Of a DNA stretch of 57,574 nucleotides, positions 16,258 to 24,328 are shown in pieces (positions within the stretch are counted from its first letter, which is position 1; the number at the start of each line of letters is the position of its first letter). The notes beneath the pieces were generated by a model. That model saw nothing but the letters and a program-made list of their open reading frames with translations. It was not told the DNA's origin and made no database searches. The stretch spans positions 1 through 57,574 of the forward strand of contig CALMJG010000174.1 of NCBI GenBank assembly GCA_937864195.1, read 5' to 3'. Both the position numbers and the translations under genes were made by a program. Source of the DNA: an uncultured Novosphingobium sp. (GTDB lineage Bacteria > Pseudomonadota > Alphaproteobacteria > Sphingomonadales > Sphingomonadaceae).

Positions 16258-17303
16258 TTCGATACTCCCGAAACTGGCGCCGGGCAGCGTATTTCGCCCC
16301 CGGCGATGAGGCGCTGCGCCTCGGTCAAGACCGGCACTCCATCCAGGCCATAGGCGGACAGTGCCTTGGCCTGACGCAGCGCGAAATGGTTGTAGAGCGC
16401 TGAAAAGCGCTGCTGGTCGGCTGGCGGCAGGGCCAGCATCTCGACCCCGTGGCCCGAGGCATAGGTCACCCCGTCCGCCTCGGCCTTGAGGATCTGGCGG
16501 GCGAGCGCCTCTTCCCACACGGGCTTGGACGACTGCATCAGCGCCTGCAGGTCGGGCGGCAAGCGGCGCCACGCCGCATCCGACATGGCGCGCGCGGGAT
16601 AGGCGCCCCGGCTGAAATGGAGCGCGGTGAAATGCTTCGCGACTTCGGCAAAGTGCAGGCTCTTGATCGTGTCGGCGGGCGCTACCACCCCGTCGATCAC
16701 GCCCTTGGCGAGTGCCGAATAGACCTCGCCCATCGGCATGTTGACCGGGTCCGCGCCAAGTTCGCGCAGGACATCGATCGCATCGCTCTGCGCGCGCAGG
16801 CGCAGGCCCTTGAGATCGGCCAGGGTGCGCACCGGGCGGGCGCGGGTCAGCACGCCGGGGAAGTTGCCGCCCTGCACCGCAAGGACGTGGAGCCCCTCGG
16901 TCTCCTTGCCGAACTGCGGGAACTGCGCGGCCAGGCAATCGTAGACCGCGACCTGGTCCTGCAGGCTCTTCACCCCGCCATAGAAGCCCGACTGGGCGCG
17001 CAGCATGTGCGCTCCGCCCCGGGCATAGATCGGCGTGATCAGGCCGATGTCGGCCAGTCCGTGGCGGATCTCCACCATGCTCATGTCGGAAGACAGCAGC
17101 GCTCCGGACCAGTAGGGCTTGAACGCGATCCGCCCGCCGCTGGCCTGCTCGACATGTCGCATCCAGTCGCTGTCTGCCTTGCTGAAGGGATGGCCCGGCG
17201 GATAGGGCGAGGCATAGGTCAGTATGACTTCGGCGGCAGGTTGCGGCGCTGGCTTGCAGGAGGCGAGCAGGGCGGCGGCGGCGAGGACGATCAGCTTGCG
17301 CAT
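16254..17303 (-). CDS. dctP: TRAP transporter substrate-binding lipoprotein (DctP)
   Basis: 349-residue periplasmic solute receptor. The N-terminus is a lipoprotein signal ending LLASC, so Cys16 would be lipidated. The body has the DctP fold: ILTYASPYPPGHPFSKADS, a GLADIGLITP segment, TLADLKGLRLRAQ and GEVYSALAKGVIDGVVAP. The arginine that binds the substrate carboxylate is most likely in GLRLRAQ (typical of DctP, inferred here). TRAP systems are Na+-driven secondary importers of organic acids. The stop overlaps the CoA-transferase start (GTGA), linking uptake and CoA activation. The ligand is unknown; the operon suggests a carboxylic acid that is then thioesterified. Confidence 0.88.
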   Translation of the reverse strand: MRKLIVLAAAALLASCKPAPQPAAEVILTYASPYPPGHPFSKADSDWMRHVEQASGGRIAFKPYWSGALLSSDMSMVEIRHGLADIGLITPIYARGGAHMLRAQSGFYGGVKSLQDQVAVYDCLAAQFPQFGKETEGLHVLAVQGGNFPGVLTRARPVRTLADLKGLRLRAQSDAIDVLRELGADPVNMPMGEVYSALAKGVIDGVVAPADTIKSLHFAEVAKHFTALHFSRGAYPARAMSDAAWRRLPPDLQALMQSSKPVWEEALARQILKAEADGVTYASGHGVEMLALPPADQQRFSALYNHFALRQAKALSAYGLDGVPVLTEAQRLIAGGEIRCPAPVSGVSK

Positions 17304-17307
17304 GGGT

Positions 17308-18615
17308 TCAGCCTCCCACCACCGATGGTAGCCACAGCGTCAGCGCCGGGAAGCCGATCAGGAAACCGAGGTGTATGAAATCGGCGACGAGGAACGGGAT
17401 TACCCCCCGGAAGATCGTGCCGAGCGACAGGTCCTTGGCGATGCCCTGAATGACGTAGATGTTCAGCCCCAGCGGCGGGTGAACAAAGCCGATCTCCATC
17501 GTCCGCACCAGGAAGATGCCGAACCAGATCGGGCTGTAGCCCAGTTGCTCGGCGATCGGCAGGAAGATCGGCGTAGTCAGCAGCATCAGCGCCACCCCGT
17601 CCAGGAACGAGCCGAGCAGCAGCAGCAGCAGCGCCATCACGATGATCGCGGTAAGCGGGCTGGCATCGAGATCGCTGACCAGGCTGGACAGTGCATCGGT
17701 GATCCCGGTCACGCTGACGAAGGTCGCGAACAGCAGCGCGCCGATGATCACGACATAGATCATGCCGGTGGTGCGCAAGGTCGATTGCAGCGCATCGACC
17801 ACCGCCGCGCGGCTGAAGCGGCGGCGCGCGATCAGCAGCACGAAGGCGGCGGTGACGCCGACCGAGGCCGCCTCGGTCGGCGTGAACCAGCCGATCATCA
17901 GCCCGCCGATCACGAACAGGACCAGCGCGAAGATATCGATCACCTTGCGCAGCGAACGCAGCCGTTCGCCCCAGGGAACGCGGGCGGTAGCCGGACCGAG
18001 CGATGGCACGAAGGCGCACAGGATCAGAATCGCGATCATGTAGAAGATCGCCTGGCTGATCCCCGGCACCACGGCTGCGGCAAACAGCTTGCCGATCGAC
18101 TGTTCGGCGATGATCCCGAACACGATCAGCGCGCCCGATGGCGGGATCAGCGATCCCAGCGTTCCGCCCGCCGCCAGCGCCCCCGAGGCGAAGCCGGGAT
18201 GGTAGCCCGCTTTGCGCATTTCCGGCAAGGCGACCGAGCTGATCGTAGCCACGGTCGCCAGACTCGACCCGCTGATCGATCCGAACCCCGCGCAGCCGCC
18301 GATCGAGGCGAGCGCCAGCCCGCCGCGCCGATGACCGACGAACTTGGCGGCAACGTCGAAGAAATCCCGGCTCGCCCCCGCCGCGAAGCACAGGTGGGCC
18401 ATCAGCAGGAACAGCGGCAGCACGCCGAGTTCGTACTTCATGATCACTTCGAACGAGACGACGCCCGCCTTGATCAGCGCCGCCTCTGGCGAAATCATCA
18501 CCGCCAGCCCGCCCAGGCCGACCAGCGCCAAACTGTTGCCGATCGGCACCCCCGCCGCCAGCATGGCCAGCAGGATCAGGATGCCGCACAGGCCGATCAT
18601 CTCAGGCGCCATCAT
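17308..18615 (-). CDS. dctM: TRAP transporter large permease (DctM)
   Basis: About 435-residue polytopic membrane protein with a dozen hydrophobic segments. It has the DctM signatures AAGVPIGNSLALVGLGG near the N-terminus, GSISGSSLATVATI, and a C-terminal PPLGLNIYVIQGIAKD. It forms the ion-coupled transport subunit with DctQ. The start is ATG at 18615, which overlaps the dctQ stop (ATGA); a second ATG at 18612 is possible. The longer upstream frame lies inside dctQ. Four bases separate it from dctP. Confidence 0.9.
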   Translation of the reverse strand: MMAPEMIGLCGILILLAMLAAGVPIGNSLALVGLGGLAVMISPEAALIKAGVVSFEVIMKYELGVLPLFLLMAHLCFAAGASRDFFDVAAKFVGHRRGGLALASIGGCAGFGSISGSSLATVATISSVALPEMRKAGYHPGFASGALAAGGTLGSLIPPSGALIVFGIIAEQSIGKLFAAAVVPGISQAIFYMIAILILCAFVPSLGPATARVPWGERLRSLRKVIDIFALVLFVIGGLMIGWFTPTEAASVGVTAAFVLLIARRRFSRAAVVDALQSTLRTTGMIYVVIIGALLFATFVSVTGITDALSSLVSDLDASPLTAIIVMALLLLLLGSFLDGVALMLLTTPIFLPIAEQLGYSPIWFGIFLVRTMEIGFVHPPLGLNIYVIQGIAKDLSLGTIFRGVIPFLVADFIHLGFLIGFPALTLWLPSVVGG

Positions 18616-19166
18616 GCCTGCTCCGGCCGGTCGGCGCCAAAGGCGAAGCGCAGGAACCGCCAGGCGATCAGCAGCGCAAACACTGTCCACAGCAGGCGCA
18701 GCCAGCGCAGCGGAATGTGCAGCAGCTCGGTCTGTTCATGCCCGTTCCACAGCTCCGCCCCGATCCACGCGGATCCGGCGGCAAAGACCAGGAAGACCAG
18801 CGCCGAAAGCAGCGCCGCAAAACGCGCCAGCCGGGCGGCGGTAACGCCGCGCAGCCGCTCGGTCAGCATGTGGACCGAGGCATGGCCGTGAACGATGGTC
18901 ACGATCAGCATGGCCGAGCTGGCAAGGATCACGACCATCGCCTGGACCAGCTCGATCGATCCCAACAGGTGAATGCCGGTGTGGCGGCCCGCGACCGCCA
19001 GCGTATCCGCCGCGGTCGCGCCAAGCAGGCCGATCCCGCCCAGCGCATAGGCGAGACGCGCCAGTGGCCCGTGGGCCTGCACGGGGCCATCGCTGACCAG
19101 ATCGGTCATGGTGTCCTCGGGCAAGGGATGGTCCTGCCCCGGGTGGGACGCGTCCTGCTGCGTCAT
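18612..19166 (-). CDS. dctQ: TRAP transporter small permease (DctQ)
   Basis: 184-residue protein with four transmembrane helices: around ALGGIGLLGATAADTLAV, LVQAMVVILASSAMLIVTIV, FAALLSALVFLVFAAG and LRLLWTVFALLIAWRF. It has the length and layout of DctQ subunits. It begins with an N-terminal tail of about 35 polar residues. The ATG at 19166 has GGAGAGGAC just upstream; an internal ATG at 19109 is an alternative. It is first in the operon running to 9146, so its promoter lies in the 142-bp gap shared with the divergent MarR gene. Confidence 0.82.
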   Translation of the reverse strand: MTQQDASHPGQDHPLPEDTMTDLVSDGPVQAHGPLARLAYALGGIGLLGATAADTLAVAGRHTGIHLLGSIELVQAMVVILASSAMLIVTIVHGHASVHMLTERLRGVTAARLARFAALLSALVFLVFAAGSAWIGAELWNGHEQTELLHIPLRWLRLLWTVFALLIAWRFLRFAFGADRPEQA

Positions 19167-19266
19167 TGTCCTCTCCGCTTTGCCCGCAAGTTCCCCTTGC
19201 GCGCGCTGGTTGACAAGGGCAGGGCTGAACCCTCTAATACCCCATGCAGTTCGACTGTAGAATATT

Positions 19267-19282
19267 TCAACTATTCCTCAAG
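19267..19282. promoter_or_regulatory. Possible MarR-type operator in the dctQ/marR divergent region
   Basis: TCAACTATTCCTCAAG lies in the 142-bp divergent region, 27 bp before the MarR start. It shares TCAACTAT with the elements at 29192-29205 and 42309-42322, in front of the two TonB receptors. The second half is degenerate here. Binding by the neighbouring MarR is inferred only. Confidence 0.35.
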
Positions 19283-19308
19283 TCAACCATTCTAACCGGA
19301 AGCCGCAG

Positions 19309-19815
19309 ATGACCCTCAAGCCACGCCCCGCGAAGCGCCTTGCCGAGGCAGAGCCTGCCCGTCCGGCACCCGTGGTCAGCCTTGGCAGGCTGGGCAACTT
19401 CGTCGGTTTCCGCCTGCGCCGGGTGCAGAATCAACTGTCTCGCAATTTTACCGCCGTGACCACCGAACTCGGGCTGCGCCAGGGCCTGTTCTCCTCGCTG
19501 GCGATCGTGGCGGCCAATCCCGGCATCTCGCAAAGCGAACTCTCGCGCGAGGTCGGGCTCGACAAGTCGGTGACGGTGACCATGGTCGACGAGATGGAGA
19601 AGTTCGGCTGGGCCGAGCGCCGCCGTTCGCCGCAGGACCGCCGCCGCCATGCGCTCTATGTCACGCCCGCCGGTTCGGACAAGCTGGACCAGCTGTTCGC
19701 GCTGATGGAGCAGACCGAAGCGGAAGTGCTGCACGCCCTGACCCCGGCGGAAATGGGCCTGCTCAGCGAACTGCTTGACCGGATGTACGACGCGATCGTC
19801 CGTGACGAGGGCTGA
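19309..19815 (+). CDS. MarR-family transcriptional regulator
   Basis: 168-residue winged-helix protein. After a ~30-residue polar N-terminal tail comes the dimerisation helix (FVGFRLRRVQNQLSRNF). The recognition region NPGISQSELSREVGLDKSVTVTMVDEM follows, then the wing with the family's D-x-R-R motif (SPQDRRRHALYVTPAG). MarR proteins usually repress a divergent gene and release DNA on binding an aromatic or organic acid. It diverges from the TRAP/CoA-transferase operon, the likely target. It could also act on the TonB receptor promoters with similar sequence elements. Confidence 0.87.
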   Translation: MTLKPRPAKRLAEAEPARPAPVVSLGRLGNFVGFRLRRVQNQLSRNFTAVTTELGLRQGLFSSLAIVAANPGISQSELSREVGLDKSVTVTMVDEMEKFGWAERRRSPQDRRRHALYVTPAGSDKLDQLFALMEQTEAEVLHALTPAEMGLLSELLDRMYDAIVRDEG

Positions 19816-19894
19816 CCGGTTCCACCGCGAACCATTGCCATTTGCGCGCGCGGCGATATTGCTCTTGCCGATAGCAAAGCTGGAGCCCTGAGCC

Positions 19895-20317
19895 TTGTCG
19901 CAACCGCCTGACGATCCGCTTGCCCAGCTTCCCGGTTATGCGCTGCGCCGCGCCGCCCAGGCGATGATGGCGGAGCTGGGGCAGCGGCTTGCCCCGCTCG
20001 ACCTGCGCATTTCGGATGCCTCGGTGCTGCTGCTGGTCGCAGGGCGGCGCGACATGACTTCCAGCGAGATCGGCAAGGCGCTCGACATCCAGCGCGCCAA
20101 CATGGTGCCGCTGCTCAATCGGCTGGAAGGAGCCGGGCTGATCCGGCGCGAACCGATTGACCGCAAGTCGCAGGCGATCGTGCTGAGCGAGGCCGGCCTC
20201 GCCCGCCTGGCGCAGGTGCGCGAGATTACCGCGCGGTTCGAGCAGGACCTGCTGGAGAAGATCCCGGCGCTCCACCGCCCGCACTTCGTCCCCGCGTTGC
20301 AGGCGCTGCTGGACTGA
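19895..20317 (+). CDS. MarR-family transcriptional regulator
   Basis: 140-residue MarR protein starting with TTG at 19895 (TGGAG at 19881-19885). The HTH is in DMTSSEIGKALDIQRANMVPLLNRL, and the wing has DRKSQAIVLSEAGLARL. It lies 79 bp behind the first MarR gene and the two are not close paralogues. Its last 92 bp overlap the reading frame of the convergent AraC gene. The target is unknown; candidates are the neighbouring P450 or AraC gene. Confidence 0.82.
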   Translation: MSQPPDDPLAQLPGYALRRAAQAMMAELGQRLAPLDLRISDASVLLLVAGRRDMTSSEIGKALDIQRANMVPLLNRLEGAGLIRREPIDRKSQAIVLSEAGLARLAQVREITARFEQDLLEKIPALHRPHFVPALQALLD

Positions 20318-21209
20318 GCCAGGCGCGCTGCTTGCGGAAAGCGCTGGCGGTCATCCCGGTGCGCCCCTTGAAGAACCGCGCGAAATAGGCCGGATCGGCA
20401 AAGCCCAGGTCGTCGGCAATCTGTCCCACCCCGGCGCGGGTATAGGTCAACGCGCGCATCGCCTCCAGCAGCAGGCGGTCAAGCAGCAGTTCGCCGGGGG
20501 TCTTCTGCGCCAGGGCGCGGCAGTGGCGCGTCAGGGTCGGCACGGTGGTGCCCAGTGCATCGGCATAGCGCGCCACGCCCCAGCCCTCGCGGAAGTGCTG
20601 TTCCGCGAGCTGGCGAAAGCGCCGGACAAGGTCCGCGCGGTGGGCCGGCGCCTGCGCGTCCTGCTCGCCCTCGGCCAGCAGGGCGCCGGCCACCGCGAGG
20701 ACCAGGGCAAGCTGCGCTGCAAGCGGGTTGGGCAGCGGGCCTGACCGGTCCCCCGCCAGAGCGAGCGCCAGGTCGGACAGCAGCCAGCCGGCGCGCGCGG
20801 CGTCGCGCCCGCCCTGCGGCAGTTCCACCCAGCGCGGCCTGCCGCCCGCGAAATCGCCCGCATCGAACAGCGCGGCAATGCGCGGGTCACCCAGCAGGTC
20901 GGCGGCGATCGACAGAACCCAGCCTTCCGTCCCCGCCCCGAAGCGGAACGCGTGAACGCAGCCGCTGGGCAGCGCCACCAGCGTTACCGGGCGCAGCGCC
21001 GCTTCAGCCCCCTCGCTCGCTAGAACGCCGCTGCCTGACTGGAGCAGCAGCAGCTGGAAAATGCCAGGATGACTGTGCGGGGAAATGGTCCATTCGTACC
21101 GGCTGGAGCGATCCGAAATCGGCTCGATATGCAGGAATTCCGGAGCGATCGCGCCATTTCCCTCGCCATAGAGCGAGAAGCGGCTGACCTCGGTTGGCTT
21201 GTCGGACAC
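20226..21209 (-). CDS. AraC-family regulator with cupin-like N-terminus (PobR-like)
   Basis: Regulator of about 327 residues. The N-terminal half has a cupin-like sensor region (EWTISPHSHPGIFQLLLLQSG). The C-terminal half has two HTH motifs: WGVARYADALGTTVPTLTRH and GVGQIADDLGFADPAYFARF, ending FKGRTGMTASAFRKQ. The layout resembles PobR, the activator for 4-hydroxybenzoate hydroxylase, so an aromatic acid ligand is plausible. The longest frame starts with TTG at 21257 in a poor context; GTG at 21209 fits the usual family N-terminus better. The last ~30 residues are a low-complexity Ala/Gly/Pro tail overlapping the convergent MarR gene. It diverges from the P450, a likely target. Confidence 0.8.
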   Translation of the reverse strand: MSDKPTEVSRFSLYGEGNGAIAPEFLHIEPISDRSSRYEWTISPHSHPGIFQLLLLQSGSGVLASEGAEAALRPVTLVALPSGCVHAFRFGAGTEGWVLSIAADLLGDPRIAALFDAGDFAGGRPRWVELPQGGRDAARAGWLLSDLALALAGDRSGPLPNPLAAQLALVLAVAGALLAEGEQDAQAPAHRADLVRRFRQLAEQHFREGWGVARYADALGTTVPTLTRHCRALAQKTPGELLLDRLLLEAMRALTYTRAGVGQIADDLGFADPAYFARFFKGRTGMTASAFRKQRAWLSPAAPATRGRSAGGGAPGSSPAGPARTAR

Positions 21210-21329
21210 TCGGATACCATGCCCGCCATGATCGAAAAGTGCAATTCTTTGCAGCAATGCTGAGTCGGCACCGGCCTGCCTTCAGGGCACTCTCGCCTCA
21301 ACCAGACAAGAACGAGAGGCTTTTCGGAC

Positions 21330-22496
21330 ATGGCATTCCGTTTCGATCCCTATGCCCCTGAAACCGACGCGAACCCGTTTCCCGCCTACAAGGTGCTGCG
21401 CGACGAATATCCCTGCTTCTGGAGCGAGGAAGCGGGCATGTGGGTGCTCTCGCGCTATGACGATGTGCTGGCGGCCCTGACCAACTGGCGGGTCTATTCC
21501 TCATCCAAGGGCAACCTGATCGACGAATTTCCGGGCCGCGCCGGATCGACGCTCGGCAGCAGCGATCCGCCGCGCCACGACCGGCTGCGCGCACTGATCC
21601 AGTCAGCCATGACCAAGCGCGCGCTTGACCACGTGCTCGAACCGGCCCGCGCTTCCTGCGCCGCGCACCTTGCCGAAATCGCCGACCTGGACGTGTTCGA
21701 TTTCGTGAACGACTTCGGCTCGAAGGTCACGGTCGACCTCCTGTTCTACCTCTTCGCCCTGCCCCGCGATCAGGCCGAGCAGGTGCGCGACAATGCCGTG
21801 CTGATGGTCCAGACCGACGCGACAACCCGCCAGAAGAGCGCTGAGCACCTCGCCGCCTTCCACTGGATGGCCGACTATGCCGAAAAGCTGGTGCAGGACC
21901 GCAAGCAGAACCCCGGTGACGACCTGCTTTCCGGCTTCATCACCGCCGAGATCGACGGCGAGAAGCTGCTCGACAAGGAAGTGCAGCTGACCGTCACGAC
22001 CCTGATCATGGCGGGGATCGAATCGCTGTCGGGCTTCATGGGGATGTTCGCGCTGAACCTGGCCGACCATCCCGAAGCGCGCCGCGCGCTGGTGGCCGAT
22101 CCCGCGCTGATTCCGGACGCGATGGAGGAATCGCTGCGCTTCAACACCTCGGCCCAGCGCTTCAAGCGCACGGTCATGGTCGACACCCAGCTGCACGGCC
22201 AGACCATGCGCGCGGGCGACCCGGTGATGCTGGCCTATGGCAGCGCCAACCGCGACGAGCGGATGTTCCCCGATCCCGACACCTACGACATCGCCCGCAA
22301 GCCCCGGCGCCATGTCGGTTTCGGCGGCGGCGTCCATTCGTGCCTGGGCGCGATGCTGGCGCGGGTCGCCTGCCAGGTGGTGTTCGAGGAACTCCTCAAG
22401 GCCGTGCCCGAGTTCACCCGGGTCGACGAGAAGCTGTCTTGGGTGCCCTCATCCAACTTCCGCAGCCCGCAGGTCCTGCGGCTGAAGCGCGGCTGA
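21330..22496 (+). CDS. Cytochrome P450
   Basis: 388-residue soluble bacterial P450. The haem loop FGGGVHSCLG holds the thiolate Cys338, the K-helix has EESLR, and the I-helix reads AGIES, with the acid-alcohol pair as Glu231-Ser232 instead of Asp/Glu-Thr. The proton-relay function is therefore probably kept. The N-terminus begins FDPYAPETDANPFPAY, so it is a cytosolic class I enzyme needing ferredoxin and reductase; neither is encoded in the window. It is convergent with a DUF3237/flavin monooxygenase operon and divergent from a PobR-like regulator. The substrate is unknown. Confidence 0.9.
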   Translation: MAFRFDPYAPETDANPFPAYKVLRDEYPCFWSEEAGMWVLSRYDDVLAALTNWRVYSSSKGNLIDEFPGRAGSTLGSSDPPRHDRLRALIQSAMTKRALDHVLEPARASCAAHLAEIADLDVFDFVNDFGSKVTVDLLFYLFALPRDQAEQVRDNAVLMVQTDATTRQKSAEHLAAFHWMADYAEKLVQDRKQNPGDDLLSGFITAEIDGEKLLDKEVQLTVTTLIMAGIESLSGFMGMFALNLADHPEARRALVADPALIPDAMEESLRFNTSAQRFKRTVMVDTQLHGQTMRAGDPVMLAYGSANRDERMFPDPDTYDIARKPRRHVGFGGGVHSCLGAMLARVACQVVFEELLKAVPEFTRVDEKLSWVPSSNFRSPQVLRLKRG

Positions 22497-22910
22497 TCAG
22501 CTCTCCGGCAGGGCGAAAGCGTCGATGGCGACATGGCCGTCGAGCTTTCGCCCCAGGCCGATGAACTGCGCGGCATTGACCCAGGCGTGGACCGGGTCCG
22601 CACTGCGCAGCCAGATGCTGGACCAGAAGGCGCCCGCCCCTGCGCCGCGCCGCCCGCGCGATTGCAGCTCGATCCGCGCGCCGTCCGTCAGTTCGAGCAG
22701 GTAACGCGCCTCGATCCCGACCGAGCCGTCGGCCTCGACCGTCTGCCAGTCGGTTCCGCCGGGCAGGATCGTGCCCTCCAGCCTGCCGAGCACGCGCCCG
22801 CCGGTGATCGACACCACCCGCACCGGTCCCATGCTGACGGGATCGAGCGCCTGGGGGGCAAGCACTTCCACTTCCAGCTGGAAGGCGGCTTCCTGGCCGA
22901 ACGGCGTCAT
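22497..22910 (-). CDS. DUF3237 family protein
   Basis: 137-residue protein of the DUF3237 family. The typical blocks are SITGGRVLGRLEGTILPGGTDWQ, followed by GIEARYLLELTDGARIELQSRG, and a C-terminal FIGLGRKL. The family forms a small beta-barrel and its function is unproven. The start overlaps the end of the flavin monooxygenase gene by 4 bp, so the two are co-translated. That suggests an accessory role in handling the hydroxylated product. A secreted paralogue lies at 35170-35700. It has no signal peptide. Confidence 0.77.
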   Translation of the reverse strand: MTPFGQEAAFQLEVEVLAPQALDPVSMGPVRVVSITGGRVLGRLEGTILPGGTDWQTVEADGSVGIEARYLLELTDGARIELQSRGRRGAGAGAFWSSIWLRSADPVHAWVNAAQFIGLGRKLDGHVAIDAFALPES

Positions 22911-24199
22911 GCCACTTCCCGGGCGACCTGCGCGCCGGCGGGGATGATGCCGGGCCGCGCGTTCAGTTCATCGCGCGCGAAGCCCGCCGCCTGCTGGTAG
23001 GCGAGCATGAACTGCGCGCGCTCCTCGGCCGGGATGACATCGTCGATGTTGTCGAACTGGCCGCCGCAGCGATCGTCGACCATGCGCAGCAGGCCGAACG
23101 GCCCCGCACCGCGATTGCGCAGCGCCAGCTGGCCGACCGGGCCGCACAGTTCCTCGTCATAGGCCTTCAGCGCAGCGGGCGTCGCCCCCTTGTCCAGCAT
23201 GATCCGGCCCAGCACGCGCCCGTCGATGATCGCCTGGGTCGCGCCGTTGGAGCCGGTGGGATACATCGCGTGGGCGGCATCGCCGATCAGCGCCACCGGG
23301 CCATCGACCCAGGTCGGCAGCGGTTCGCGGTCGATCATCGGGTTTTCATAGGCACATTCCGAACCGGCGAGCAGCGCGGGCAGGTCGAGCCAGTCATAGA
23401 CGAAGCCATCGAACTCGCGCGCGAACTCGCTCAGCGGCACGGGGCGGAACCAGCCGGACTTCTGCCAGTCATGACCGGTGTCGAAGGTCTGCTCGGCGAT
23501 CCAGTTGATGTCGGCCAGCCCGTCGGCATCAGGCGCGGAGATCGGATAGAGCACCACGCGGTGGCGATCGGTGCCAAGGCCGATGAAGGAGGAACCGGTA
23601 CGGATCGGCACGCCCCGCGCCGTGCCGCGCCACATGATCGTGCCGCCCCAGTGGATCGGCGGCTGATCGGGATGCATCTGCGCCCGCACCGCCGAATGAA
23701 TGCCGTCCGCGCCGATCAACAGGCTGCCGCGCACTTCGCTGACCGTGCCATCGAGGGCAGTCACGATCGCGGTGATGCCACCATCGGCCTCCTTGCGATA
23801 GCCGGTGACCTTGCGGCCCAGCACCAGCGCGTCCTGCCCCAGCCGCTCCACCACCTTGCGCGCCAGCAGCAGGTGGAACTTGCCGCGATGGACCGCATAC
23901 TGGTGCCACCTGTAGCCCGCGAACTTGCCGCGCGGTTCGGCATAGATTTCCTTGCCGTTCAGCCCGACCAGCGCCCATTCGCGCGCGGGCAGACCGGTTT
24001 CGTCGAGGTCGGCTTCTCCCACCCCCATGTCTTCGAGTTCACGCACCGCATTGGGCTGAAGGTTGATGCCGACACCCAGCGGCGCCAGCTCCGCGGCGCT
24101 TTCATAGACCACGCAAGGGACGCCGATCTGATGCAGCGTAAGCGCGAGCGACAGCCCCGCGATGCCGCCCCCGGCAATGATCACCTTATCGTTGGACAT
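22907..24199 (-). CDS. FAD-dependent aromatic monooxygenase (salicylate hydroxylase-like)
   Basis: 430-residue group A flavoprotein monooxygenase. The Rossmann motif IIAGGGIAGLSLALTL is at the N-terminus. A DG-type segment (GADGIHSAVRAQM) and the second FAD motif GDAAHAMYPTGSNGATQAI follow. The start ATG at 24199 is at MSNDKVII; the longer frame is not used. These enzymes use NAD(P)H and O2 to hydroxylate a phenolic or heteroaromatic carboxylate. The gene lies 129 bp downstream of the LacI-type repressor gene. A perfect LacI-type palindrome sits in that gap, so repression is likely. It is coupled to DUF3237. Confidence 0.86.
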   Translation of the reverse strand: MSNDKVIIAGGGIAGLSLALTLHQIGVPCVVYESAAELAPLGVGINLQPNAVRELEDMGVGEADLDETGLPAREWALVGLNGKEIYAEPRGKFAGYRWHQYAVHRGKFHLLLARKVVERLGQDALVLGRKVTGYRKEADGGITAIVTALDGTVSEVRGSLLIGADGIHSAVRAQMHPDQPPIHWGGTIMWRGTARGVPIRTGSSFIGLGTDRHRVVLYPISAPDADGLADINWIAEQTFDTGHDWQKSGWFRPVPLSEFAREFDGFVYDWLDLPALLAGSECAYENPMIDREPLPTWVDGPVALIGDAAHAMYPTGSNGATQAIIDGRVLGRIMLDKGATPAALKAYDEELCGPVGQLALRNRGAGPFGLLRMVDDRCGGQFDNIDDVIPAEERAQFMLAYQQAAGFARDELNARPGIIPAGAQVAREVA

Positions 24200-24285
24200 C
24201 GGCACCCCTCTGCTGGCCGGAATTGCCGGCGCCAGACGCGCGCGGCGGGAATCGATGAGGAGCGCTAGGCATCGCCGCGCGCCAG

Positions 24286-24299
24286 TGCAAGCGGTTCCA
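24286..24299. promoter_or_regulatory. LacI-family operator (best match)
   Basis: TGCAAGCGGTTCCA matches the LacI-family pattern TGnAAnCGnTTnCA at every fixed base. It lies 87 bp before the flavin monooxygenase start and just behind the LacI gene. It is the likely binding site for that repressor. Related sites occur at 26621, 29155, 42144 and 42255. Confidence 0.55.
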
Positions 24300-24328
24300 C
24301 CACTCAAAGGCGGAGCCGGCAGGAAGCG

